A DNA stretch of 8,804 bases from the NCBI GenBank assembly GCA_035516895.1, contig DATIZY010000131.1:1-8804 (forward strand). Reading direction: 5' to 3'. Under the pieces are notes generated by a model. It searched no databases. It was not told the DNA's origin and saw nothing but the letters and a program-made list of their open reading frames with translations. This document shows, in pieces, positions 1 to 8,804 of this stretch (within the stretch, counting starts at the first letter, position 1; the number at the start of each line of letters is the position of its first letter). The position numbers were made by a program, and so were the translations under genes. Source of the DNA: Gp7-AA10 sp035516895. GTDB taxonomy: Bacteria > Acidobacteriota > Thermoanaerobaculia > Gp7-AA8.

Positions 1-1447
1 TCACGAGCTCCGACGCGCGGAATCCCGGGACGCGCGTCGCCAGGAACTGCGTGCGGTCGACGCGGCCGAGGAGGAGATCGGCGGGACGAAATGCGGTGAG
101 GGTGACCGTGATCGACGCGATGAGCGCCGGCGCCGCGGCAACGATCGCGATCGGAGTGGCCCACCGTTTCGCGATGATGACGAGCGCGTACGCTTCGAGC
201 GGCGCCAGGCCGATGAACATCGGCAACAGAAGCCGCGTCGGCGGGTGAAAGAGCAGCGCGAGCGCAAGCGGCGGCAGGACGAGCGCGAGCCAGCGCCGGC
301 TCCATCGAAACCAGATCGCCAGCGCGATGGCGAACAGGCCGAGCGCATGATGCAGCCCGGCAACTTCGTCCGGCTGCGCGTCCGCGGGACCCTGCAGCCA
401 CGCGATGCCGAGCGCACCGGGAACTCTGCTGTGAAATTCCGACGCATACGCGACGCGCTGCGCCGGAATCCCGGGCACGGGACGGTGAAGGGCGATGTAG
501 CTGATCGGGAAAATCGGATCGCCGGTGTGCGCGACGTTGCGGATGCCGTACGGCAGAAACGCGACGACGACCGGAACGAAGAGCGGCAGGAATCTGCGCC
601 GCGCGACGATCGTCCAGATCACCAGTCCGGCGACCGCCGGCGCGACGGTGACTTTGATCGCCACCGCGGCGCCGAGAGCGATTCCCGCGGAGACGAGCGA
701 CGATCGCCGAAACAGGAGCAGCGTCGCGGCGATCACGCAGAACACCGCCGCGTGATCGGTGAAGGCGGCGGAAGCCGGCGCGAGCACGACCGGCGCGGCG
801 GCGTAGAGCATCGGCGCGAGCATCGCGGCGCTTCGCATGCGCGGGCGGTACGTCGCCACTGCGAGGGTGCCGAGGGAGGCGAGGAAAAAGCCGAAGTGAA
901 TGAATTTCGCCGTCTCGCCGCCCGCGACGCGCAGCGCGACGAGGTAGATCATCTCGAGCGTCTGCGGCAGCGCGCCTGCGAACGTCCATGGCACGTACCA
1001 GACGTGTCCGGTGAGCAGAAAGAGTTTCGGCAGGGCGACGTGATACGCGAGGCCGTCGGAGTCGACGAGCGGCAGCAGCAGCTGCGGCAGCGACGCGATC
1101 ACGAGCAGCGCGATGACGATCGTCGCGACCGGATTCGCCTTCGCCAGTTTGATGATGAGCGCGAAGCACCGCCGGGCGTTGCGCGCCCACTCGCGCGCGC
1201 GCACGAGCGACGCAATCGCCGCGATCGCGAAGAGCGGCACGATCGCGGCGGTGCCGATGAACGTCCCGGCGATCCAGCTGCACCAGCCGACGGCGAGGGT
1301 TCCGGCCGCTAACGACGCCGGAATCGCCAGCGCCGCGCGTCCCGGACGGATCGATGCGGGCATTGCCGCGAAGCCCACCATCGACAGCGCCGCGAGGATG
1401 ACGAGCGCGGCCACGCCGTGCAGTGCAGCCGCCGCGACGATGCTCAC
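1..1447 (-). CDS. GT-C type polytopic membrane glycosyltransferase (partial, 3' end off window)
   Basis: Reading the minus strand from GTG at 1447 gives 482 open codons to the left edge, with no stop inside the window. The product is a very hydrophobic multi-pass membrane protein with roughly ten or more Ala/Leu/Val/Ile-rich spans. Residues 129-141 read DSDGLAYHVALPK. An acidic pair followed by a Tyr-His and then Pro-Lys in the first large outside loop is typical of bacterial GT-C (family 39-like) transferases, which move sugars from polyprenyl-phosphate donors at the outer face of the membrane. The visible C-terminal part (LLLGRVDRTQFLATRVPGF) also resembles these proteins just before their last periplasmic segment. 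The start is fixed on its upstream side because a TGA lies in frame directly before the GTG (1450-1448). No good ribosome binding site precedes it, and the first ATG is 22 codons further in. It lies 79 bases downstream of the kinase gene in the same direction. Donor and acceptor cannot be inferred. Confidence 0.8.
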   Translation of the reverse strand, partial: MSIVAAAALHGVAALVILAALSMVGFAAMPASIRPGRAALAIPASLAAGTLAVGWCSWIAGTFIGTAAIVPLFAIAAIASLVRAREWARNARRCFALIIKLAKANPVATIVIALLVIASLPQLLLPLVDSDGLAYHVALPKLFLLTGHVWYVPWTFAGALPQTLEMIYLVALRVAGGETAKFIHFGFFLASLGTLAVATYRPRMRSAAMLAPMLYAAAPVVLAPASAAFTDHAAVFCVIAATLLLFRRSSLVSAGIALGAAVAIKVTVAPAVAGLVIWTIVARRRFLPLFVPVVVAFLPYGIRNVAHTGDPIFPISYIALHRPVPGIPAQRVAYASEFHSRVPGALGIAWLQGPADAQPDEVAGLHHALGLFAIALAIWFRWSRRWLALVLPPLALALLFHPPTRLLLPMFIGLAPLEAYALVIIAKRWATPIAIVAAAPALIASITVTLTAFRPADLLLGRVDRTQFLATRVPGFRASELV

Positions 1448-1526
1448 TCAGCCGAGTTTAACGTTTCGTCGCGCCGCGAGCGGTGAAGAATCAAAATGCG
1501 AACACCATCACAGAAGCGCAGAGCGG

Positions 1527-2696
1527 CTACAAAAGCCGCAGCCGCACCGTGAACGTTGCGCCGCGGTTCGTCCCCTCGCTTGCTGCTTCAATCGTGCCGC
1601 CGTGCGCCTCGATGAGGCGGCGCGAGATCGCGAGGCCGATGCCGATCCCGGGATATCCCTTCGCGCGCGTACCGCGGCGGAACGGCTCGAAGACGTACGG
1701 CACGAAATCTTCGCCGATGCCCATGCCGGTGTCGCTCACCTCGACCACGGCCCAACCATCCTCGCGCCGCGCGCGGATGGCGACCTCTCCTTCCGCGGTG
1801 AATTTCACCGCGTTCGAGAGCAGATTCACGAACACCTGCTGCAGGCGGTTGGGATCGCCGCGCACCACGAGCGCATCGCCGGGAATCTCCGTCGTCAGCG
1901 CCACGCCTTTGTTCTGGGCCTGAAGCCGGACGAAGCTCGCGGCCGTCCGCATCACGCGGCACAAATCGAATTCCTGCGCGTCGAGCGCAATCGCTCCGCG
2001 CTCGGAGTGCGCGAGGTCGAGCAGATCGTCGACGATCCTCGTCTGCGCGAGCACGGCGCTTTTCATCTGCTGCAGCGCGCTGCGGATCGATTCGTCGCCG
2101 CTCGCGTCGAGCTCCATCAGCTGGATCCAGCCCATGATCGCGGTCAGCGGGATGCGCAGCTCGTGCGAGACCGACGCGAGCAGCTCGTCCTTCGCGCGGC
2201 TCGATTCCTCGGCTGCCTGCCGCGCCACCTGATCGCGGACGTCCATGATCACGAGGCCGATCGTGTCGGCGCCGTAGATCGAAAAGCAGCTGGCCGAGAC
2301 GAGCGCCTGTCCGTCGCCGTCGCTCCAGCGCAACGTGAACGTCTCTTCGCGCGGCGATTCGAGCGCGAGCTGCAGCATCGCCGCGAAACGCGCGCGGTCG
2401 TTCTCGGCCACCGCGTCGAGCAGACTGCTGCCGAGCAGTTTCTCGGTGAGCGGCCCGATCGACTTCGTCAGATGGTTGTTCGCGTACACGATCGTGCCGT
2501 CCGCGAGCACGCTGGCGATGCACTGCGGCAGCTTGTCGACGATCGTGCGGTACATCGGCTCGTCCTTGTGGATGCGCGAAAGGCGCACGCCGTGCTGTTC
2601 GAGGACGACCAGAGCGTCGACCTCGTCGGCCTGCAGCGCGCGGACGAGATCCTCGAGCTCTTCGACGCGGTCCCGCGCCGGGTTCTTCTGGTTCAT
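1527..2696 (-). CDS. Kai-linked PAS/HisKA sensor histidine kinase
   Basis: This 389-residue soluble histidine kinase has no membrane span, so it should act in the cytoplasm. Residues 8-30 form a charged helix ending in ADEVDALVV, a lead-in seen in many PAS kinases. A PAS-like domain follows (about 47-155). The HisKA domain has its phospho-acceptor at His178 (SVSHELRIPLTAI). The ATPase domain has an N box (NLLSN, 291-295), a G1 box (SDTGMGIG, 321-328), an F box (FEPFRRG) and a G2 box (GIGIGLAISRR, from 350), so it looks catalytically complete. One key residue differs: the Thr/Asn normally four residues after the His is Ile182. In HisKA kinases this position supports dephosphorylation of the response regulator. 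The ATG at 2696 overlaps the kaiB stop in ATGA; the frame is open upstream, but that part is antisense-type reading across kaiB. The cyanobacterial SasA carries a KaiB-like domain on its kinase; here KaiB is a separate protein. A link to KaiBC output is inferred from position. Confidence 0.9.
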   Translation of the reverse strand: MNQKNPARDRVEELEDLVRALQADEVDALVVLEQHGVRLSRIHKDEPMYRTIVDKLPQCIASVLADGTIVYANNHLTKSIGPLTEKLLGSSLLDAVAENDRARFAAMLQLALESPREETFTLRWSDGDGQALVSASCFSIYGADTIGLVIMDVRDQVARQAAEESSRAKDELLASVSHELRIPLTAIMGWIQLMELDASGDESIRSALQQMKSAVLAQTRIVDDLLDLAHSERGAIALDAQEFDLCRVMRTAASFVRLQAQNKGVALTTEIPGDALVVRGDPNRLQQVFVNLLSNAVKFTAEGEVAIRARREDGWAVVEVSDTGMGIGEDFVPYVFEPFRRGTRAKGYPGIGIGLAISRRLIEAHGGTIEAASEGTNRGATFTVRLRLL

Positions 2697-3016
2697 GACG
2701 CCACTTCTCGCGAATTGCTGTGCGGGCGCAGATCGAAGCTCACCAGCACGCGCTCGGTGTCGGAGAGATCGCCGATGATCTTGCGGACCGGCACCGGCAG
2801 CTTCCGTACCAGCGTGGGAATGGCCACGATGTCGTCGCGCCGGGCGATCTTCGGATCGGCGCCGACATCGACGATCTCGATCGTGTAGGTGTCGTCGAGA
2901 TACTCGGCGCAGAACCTCTTCAGATTGGCGATCGCGGCGACGGACTTCGGCGTCTGCCCTACAACGTACAGGCAAAGGTCCCACGACGCGTCGGCCTTTT
3001 TCTTCCTGGCGGTCAT
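2693..3016 (-). CDS. kaiB: KaiB-family circadian clock protein
   Basis: The product has 107 residues, close to the usual KaiB length. Residues 13-40 give the first strand and helix (DLCLYVVGQTPKSV, then NLKRFC). Residues 44-52 (YTIEIVDVG) and 66-83 (IPTLVRKLPVPVRKIIGD) match the most conserved KaiB segments, followed by LSDTERVLVSFDL. KaiB has a thioredoxin-like fold whose C-terminal half switches fold to bind the CI ring of KaiC. The basic and Pro-rich stretch belonging to that half is preserved, so the protein looks intact. The start at 3016 overlaps the kaiC stop (ATGA), and its own stop overlaps the kinase start in the same way. Neither start has a strong Shine-Dalgarno sequence, which fits translational coupling. 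The same frame stays open far upstream, but that extension is only a shadow of kaiC. Gene order is kaiC then kaiB, opposite to the cyanobacterial kaiABC order. Confidence 0.93.
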   Translation of the reverse strand: MTARKKKADASWDLCLYVVGQTPKSVAAIANLKRFCAEYLDDTYTIEIVDVGADPKIARRDDIVAIPTLVRKLPVPVRKIIGDLSDTERVLVSFDLRPHSNSREVAS

Positions 3017-4722
3017 TGCCGGATTCTCGCGGCTTTCATCGCCGGCCGCGAAACGGCCGCACTCTTCCGGCTCGCCGCCATGGCGTTGCGCTCCGCGCCG
3101 ATCTGTTCCTCGCGTCCGCGGTCCTCCGCCGAGAGCCGCTCGAGCTGCTCGCTCTCCGCTTCGAGCTCGGCACGAATCGCGGCGATGCGGCGCTCGATCG
3201 CCCGGCGCTTGCGCGCCGCCTCTTTCCGCTGCTCGGTCGCCGCCACGGATTCCTTCGCCTCCTGCGCCAGGCGTGCCGAGCCCGTCAGCACTCCCTCGGA
3301 GCCGAGGTAGGGTGGGGTGAGGCGGATGCCTTTCGACGACATGGTGAACTCGCGCATCTGATTGGAATGCGCCGTGCCGCGGCTCTTGAGAATGTACAGC
3401 ACGCGAGTGCGCTCGCCGCTCGATTCGACGTCGCGGAGAAGGAGCCAGGTGTCGATGAGCGACGAGATGCCGGTGGCGGTGGCTTCGAGCGCTTCGCCGC
3501 CGCCGGTCAGGCTCGTGAGCGCGACCGTGATCTGCTGCGTCTTCAGAAAATCGACGAGGCGCATCAGCATCGCCTTGACTTCCGTCTGATCGGCGATGGC
3601 GAAGAAGTTCGTGATCGCATCGAGGATGACGAGCGAGGGAGCGAACTCGCGCACCGCCTTGTGGATCGTGGCCAGGTGCATCTCCACGCCGAACGCCGTG
3701 GAGCGCGACGCGATGCAGCGCAGCGCGCCGCTGCGCAGGAACGGATTGAGGTCGATGCCGATCGATTTCATGTTGCGGGCGATCTGCTGCGGCGACTCCT
3801 CGTACGCCAGCAGCAGGCAGCGCTCGCCGCGCTCGCACGCCGCGCGGGCCATGTGCGCCGTGACGCTGCTCTTGCCGGCGCCGGCGGTCCCGGAGATCAG
3901 CATCGTCGAGCCGCGGTGCAGGCCTCCGGAGAGCATCGCGTCGAGATCGGCGATTCCGGTGCTGATCCGCTCCGTCGAAGCCTCGTGCGAAAGGCCGATC
4001 GACGTGATCGGCAGAACGTCGACTCCGTCGGCGTTGATGAGGAACGGGTATTCGTTCGTGCCGTGGCTCGTGCCGCGATACTTCACGACGCGCAGCCGGC
4101 GCGTCGCGACCTGATCGGCGAGCCGATGATCGAGAAGGATGACGCAGTCGGAGACGTACTCTTCGAGGCCCTGCCGCGTGAGCGTCCCGCCGCCCCGCTC
4201 GGCGGTGATGATCGCGGTGACGCCGCGGTCCTTCAGCCAGCGGAAGAGGCGGCGAAGCTCCGCGCGAAGGATCGCCTCGTTGGAGAAACCGGCGAAAAGC
4301 GTCTCGAGCGTGTCGAGCACGATGCGCTTCGCGCCGATCGAGTCGATCGCGTCGCCGAGGCGGAGGAAGAGAGCTTCGAGGTCGTATTCGCCGGTCTCGT
4401 CGATCTCGCTCCGCTCGACGGCGACGGATTCGACGAAGATCTTTCGCTGTTTCTGCAGGCGAACGAGGTCAAATCCGAGGGACGCGACGTTCTGCGCCAA
4501 CTCGTCCGGGCGCTCCTCGAAGGCGACGAAGACGCCCGGCTCGCCCTGCTCGGCGCCGCGAATGAGGAACTCGATGCCGAACAGCGTCTTGCCGCAACCG
4601 GGACCGCCGCAGATCAGAGTCGGGCGTCCTCGAGGGATTCCGCCGTTCGTAATTTCATCCAGCCCACGGATTCCGGTCGGACATTTCTGCAGGACGGGGG
4701 CGGGGCTGGGACGACCGGCCAT
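3013..4722 (-). CDS. kaiC: KaiC-family double-domain ATPase/autokinase
   Basis: The product has 569 residues with two RecA-like KaiC domains. CI has Walker A GGPGCGKT (39-46) and the catalytic Glu pair E69-E70. CII has Walker A GTAGAGKS (278-285) and Glu pair E308-E309. The conserved RGTSH (216-220) and RGTAH (448-452) segments are also present. Aligned by eye with cyanobacterial KaiC, the CII phosphorylation pair Ser431/Thr432 corresponds to Ser420-Ser421 and Thr426 to Thr415. The protein is longer than cyanobacterial KaiC (about 519): after the second domain, residues 485-548 are a charged, heptad-like helix rich in Glu, Arg and Ala, predicted to be a coiled coil. It replaces the KaiA-binding tail, and no kaiA lies here. 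Similar tails occur in KaiA-independent KaiC proteins such as that of Rhodobacter sphaeroides. The start at 4722 was chosen because AGGAGA lies four bases upstream; an ATG at 4767 would add 15 residues outside the conserved domain and has no comparable site. It is the first gene of the kaiC-kaiB-kinase operon. Confidence 0.94.
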   Translation of the reverse strand: MAGRPSPAPVLQKCPTGIRGLDEITNGGIPRGRPTLICGGPGCGKTLFGIEFLIRGAEQGEPGVFVAFEERPDELAQNVASLGFDLVRLQKQRKIFVESVAVERSEIDETGEYDLEALFLRLGDAIDSIGAKRIVLDTLETLFAGFSNEAILRAELRRLFRWLKDRGVTAIITAERGGGTLTRQGLEEYVSDCVILLDHRLADQVATRRLRVVKYRGTSHGTNEYPFLINADGVDVLPITSIGLSHEASTERISTGIADLDAMLSGGLHRGSTMLISGTAGAGKSSVTAHMARAACERGERCLLLAYEESPQQIARNMKSIGIDLNPFLRSGALRCIASRSTAFGVEMHLATIHKAVREFAPSLVILDAITNFFAIADQTEVKAMLMRLVDFLKTQQITVALTSLTGGGEALEATATGISSLIDTWLLLRDVESSGERTRVLYILKSRGTAHSNQMREFTMSSKGIRLTPPYLGSEGVLTGSARLAQEAKESVAATEQRKEAARKRRAIERRIAAIRAELEAESEQLERLSAEDRGREEQIGAERNAMAASRKSAAVSRPAMKAARIRQ

Positions 4723-4726
4723 CTTG

Positions 4727-4732
4727 TCTCCT
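4727..4732 (-). promoter_or_regulatory. Ribosome binding site of kaiC
   Basis: On the minus strand AGGAGA is followed by CAAG and the ATG at 4722. It is the best Shine-Dalgarno sequence in the window. It decides the kaiC start against the upstream in-frame ATG at 4767. The two downstream genes of the operon have no equally good site. Confidence 0.75.
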
Positions 4733-4765
4733 GGGGTCACGGACGCGGGGCGCGTGAGGCGAGGC

Positions 4766-4795
4766 ATGATAGCCGCAAAGAACGATGAAATCGAA
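4766..4795 (-). promoter_or_regulatory. Candidate sigma-70-like promoter of the kaiC operon
   Basis: Reading the minus strand, TATCAT (4771-4766) matches five of six bases of the -10 consensus. A weak -35 candidate, TTCGAT (4795-4790), lies 18 bases upstream. Transcription would start near 4759 and leave a leader of about 37 bases before the kaiC ATG at 4722, which suits the strong AGGAGA site. The surrounding 40 bases are clearly AT-richer than the flanking genes. The -35 match is poor, so this is a suggestion from position and base composition only. Confidence 0.35.
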
Positions 4796-4807
4796 TTTCC
4801 GATTTCA
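4786..4807. promoter_or_regulatory. Inverted repeat in the divergent promoter region (candidate operator)
   Basis: TGAAATCG (4786-4793) and CGATTTCA (4800-4807) are perfect 8-bp inverted arms separated by six bases (AATTTC). The repeat sits between the divergent kaiC operon and response regulator gene and overlaps the -35 position of the candidate kaiC promoter. Such a site could bind a dimeric regulator or form a short hairpin in a leader. If the response regulator started at the ATG at 4766 instead of 4853, the repeat would lie in coding sequence. Confidence 0.4.
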
Positions 4808-4841
4808 AGCTGCGGCGCAGAGCTTGCTTTACCGCGCGGCC

Positions 4842-4847
4842 GAGAGG
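4842..4847 (+). promoter_or_regulatory. Ribosome binding site supporting the TTG start of the response regulator
   Basis: GAGAGG lies five bases before TTG 4853, the codon where homology to receiver domains begins. A rival ATG at 4766 also has a GAGG six bases upstream, so this site favours the TTG start but does not prove it. Confidence 0.4.
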
Positions 4848-4852
4848 CGAAG

Positions 4853-5266
4853 TTGGTTCCGAGAATTCTGATCGTCGACGATGACGCCGCGGTTCGCGCG
4901 CTCTTGCGCGTGATCGCGGAGCGGCAGGGGCTCGAGGTCGATGAAACGGCGGACGGCAATCAGTGCCTCGATCTCGTCGCGCGGAATGTCTACGATCTGG
5001 TGGTTCTCGATCTCGGCGCGTCGCACCGGAGCGGCTTTGATCTGATCGACTGTCTGCGCCGTAAGGCCGATCGTCCGGCGGTGATCGTGGTCGCGGCGTT
5101 CAGCCGGTGGGGGTTCGTCGATGTCGATCCGGACATGGTGCACTGCATCATGCGCAAGCCGTTCGATCTCGATTTGATCGCGGCGACGATGGCCTCCACC
5201 GCCCGCGCAATCCACGACCGTCGCGGGGTCAGGTCTGCCCTTCGTCCTTTTTTCTACGGCCGGTAG
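4853..5266 (+). CDS. Single-domain (receiver-only) response regulator
   Basis: With a TTG start at 4853 the product has 137 residues and is a receiver domain with no output domain. It opens VPRILIVDDD; the metal-binding acidic pair is Asp10-Asp11, the phospho-acceptor is Asp53 (VVLDLGASHRSGFDLI) and the conserved Lys is Lys102 (MRKPF). The beta-4 Thr/Ser that transmits phosphorylation is replaced by Ala81 (VIVVAAF). The last 13 residues (125-137, from Gly125) and the TAG stop are encoded by the inverted-repeat element, so the C-terminus was acquired from that insertion, probably without damage to the receiver fold. The TTG is preceded by GAGAGG. An alternative ATG at 4766 would add 29 residues without recognisable homology, across an AT-richer stretch that looks like promoter DNA. 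The gene is divergent from the kaiC operon, so a partnership with its kinase is plausible but inferred. Such proteins usually act by protein contact, not DNA binding. Confidence 0.82.
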   Translation: MVPRILIVDDDAAVRALLRVIAERQGLEVDETADGNQCLDLVARNVYDLVVLDLGASHRSGFDLIDCLRRKADRPAVIVVAAFSRWGFVDVDPDMVHCIMRKPFDLDLIAATMASTARAIHDRRGVRSALRPFFYGR

Positions 5267-5416
5267 AGCTGTGTCGTCGCTTGCGATGACAAACCGCTTG
5301 GCCACAAACAGTTGAAGTGAGATTTCGCCGGCAGCGTTCGCGTCGGCGTCTGACCCGCGCTTGCTCTCGAATCTCTACCCCACGTAGAAAAAAGGACGAA
5401 GGGCAGACCTGACCCC
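5225..5416. repeat. 192-bp element with perfect 34-bp terminal inverted repeats (MITE- or REP-like)
   Basis: Positions 5225-5258 and 5383-5416 are exact reverse complements over 34 bases, including a T6/A6 run. The outer ends read GGGGTCAGGTCTGCCC. With a few mismatches the arms extend inward to about 5270 and 5371 (both contain GGTAG or its complement). The roughly 124 bases between the perfect arms hold no gene. The ends recall, from memory, GGGGTCAGGTCT palindromes spread by REP-associated (IS200-like) transposases; no transposase is present here, so it would be a non-autonomous copy. No target-site duplication is visible (TCGC on the left, AATT on the right). The element supplies the final codons and stop of the response regulator and could form a long hairpin in its transcript, which may end or stabilise that message. 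Confidence 0.7.
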
Positions 5417-5543
5417 AATTCTTGCTGGCGCTTGCGTTGCATACCGACCCCAGCAAATCTGGAAGGAACGGAGCCTCCGCTCTCGCGCCGGATAGGGCAC
5501 CTCACACACGCACTGTAATTAATGGATAGGGGAACGACGACCC

Positions 5544-8804
<3,261 letters not shown>

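Noticed and set aside
245..1312. Plus-strand open frame of 355 codons, very rich in Arg, Glu and Asp
   Set aside because: It is the antisense shadow of the membrane glycosyltransferase; the composition (Arg/Asp/Glu strings, no domain) is typical of reading GC-rich coding DNA backwards, while the minus-strand frame gives clear membrane spans.
1448..1526. Possible terminator between the kinase and glycosyltransferase genes
   Set aside because: I found no GC-rich hairpin followed by a T run on the minus strand, so no terminator is called and read-through remains possible.
1527..2984. Histidine kinase frame extended upstream to 485 residues
   Set aside because: The added part is an out-of-frame reading of kaiB; the ATG at 2696 sits in an ATGA overlap and begins recognisable kinase sequence.
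2693..3838. KaiB frame extended upstream to a 381-residue protein
   Set aside because: The extra N-terminal part is an alternative-frame reading of kaiC; the ATG at 3016 with the ATGA overlap gives a normal-length KaiB.
3016..4788. Plus-strand open frame of 590 codons opposite kaiC
   Set aside because: It mirrors kaiC exactly, shows no recognisable domain and is full of Arg/Asp/Glu runs; the minus strand encodes both Walker motifs of KaiC.
4139..4852. Upstream extension of the response regulator into the region opposite kaiC
   Set aside because: The extension is antisense to kaiC and has no receiver homology; recognisable receiver sequence begins at VPRILIVDDD.

Overview
The window is GC-rich, densely coded bacterial DNA. 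The gene set is a KaiC/KaiB pair without KaiA, a linked histidine kinase, a single-domain response regulator and a very long poly-HAMP protein. This suggests a non-cyanobacterial, free-living bacterium rich in two-component systems, such as an Acidobacteriota, Myxococcota or similar soil or sediment lineage. The phylum is a guess from gene content; nothing in the window fixes it. I see no rRNA, tRNA, CRISPR array or transposase gene.

Left part, minus strand (read from about 4722 down to 1): kaiC (4722-3013), kaiB (3016-2693) and a PAS/HisKA histidine kinase (2696-1527) form a tight operon. Each junction is a 4-base ATGA stop/start overlap, so the three proteins are probably made by coupled translation. 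After a 79-base gap without a clear terminator comes a multi-pass membrane protein of the GT-C glycosyltransferase type. It begins at a GTG (1447) and runs off the left edge. Its relation to the Kai genes is unclear; it may simply follow them.

Middle: positions 4723-4852 form a divergent promoter region. It is locally AT-richer and holds an 8-bp-arm inverted repeat and a TATCAT -10-like box facing kaiC. On the plus strand a receiver-only response regulator (4853-5266) reads away from the Kai operon. Its last 13 codons and its stop lie inside a 192-bp element (5225-5416) bounded by perfect 34-bp inverted repeats, which looks like a MITE or REP-type mobile repeat. The stretch 5417-5543 holds no gene; it presumably carries the leader of the next gene, but I see no convincing promoter.

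Right part, plus strand: a huge soluble poly-HAMP protein starts at 5544. After two divergent N-terminal HAMP-type units, an exact 276-bp (92-residue) repeat runs from 6030 to the window edge. It has ten units and the first codons of an eleventh, with no indels. The family is the one found in fungal group III (Nik1-type) histidine kinases and their bacterial relatives. In unit 10 an in-frame TAG (8622-8624) replaces the usual Ser/Tyr/Ala/Phe codon. The same frame stays open after it and continues the repeat, so the gene is either interrupted by one point mutation or affected by an assembly or sequencing error.

Working model (inference): KaiC and KaiB form a KaiA-less timer or ATPase switch, read by the operon's histidine kinase and perhaps relayed to the divergent receiver protein. 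The kinase lacks the Thr needed for phosphatase activity and the receiver lacks its beta-4 Thr/Ser, so this relay may behave unusually. The poly-HAMP protein is a neighbouring signalling gene whose output domain, if any, lies beyond the window.
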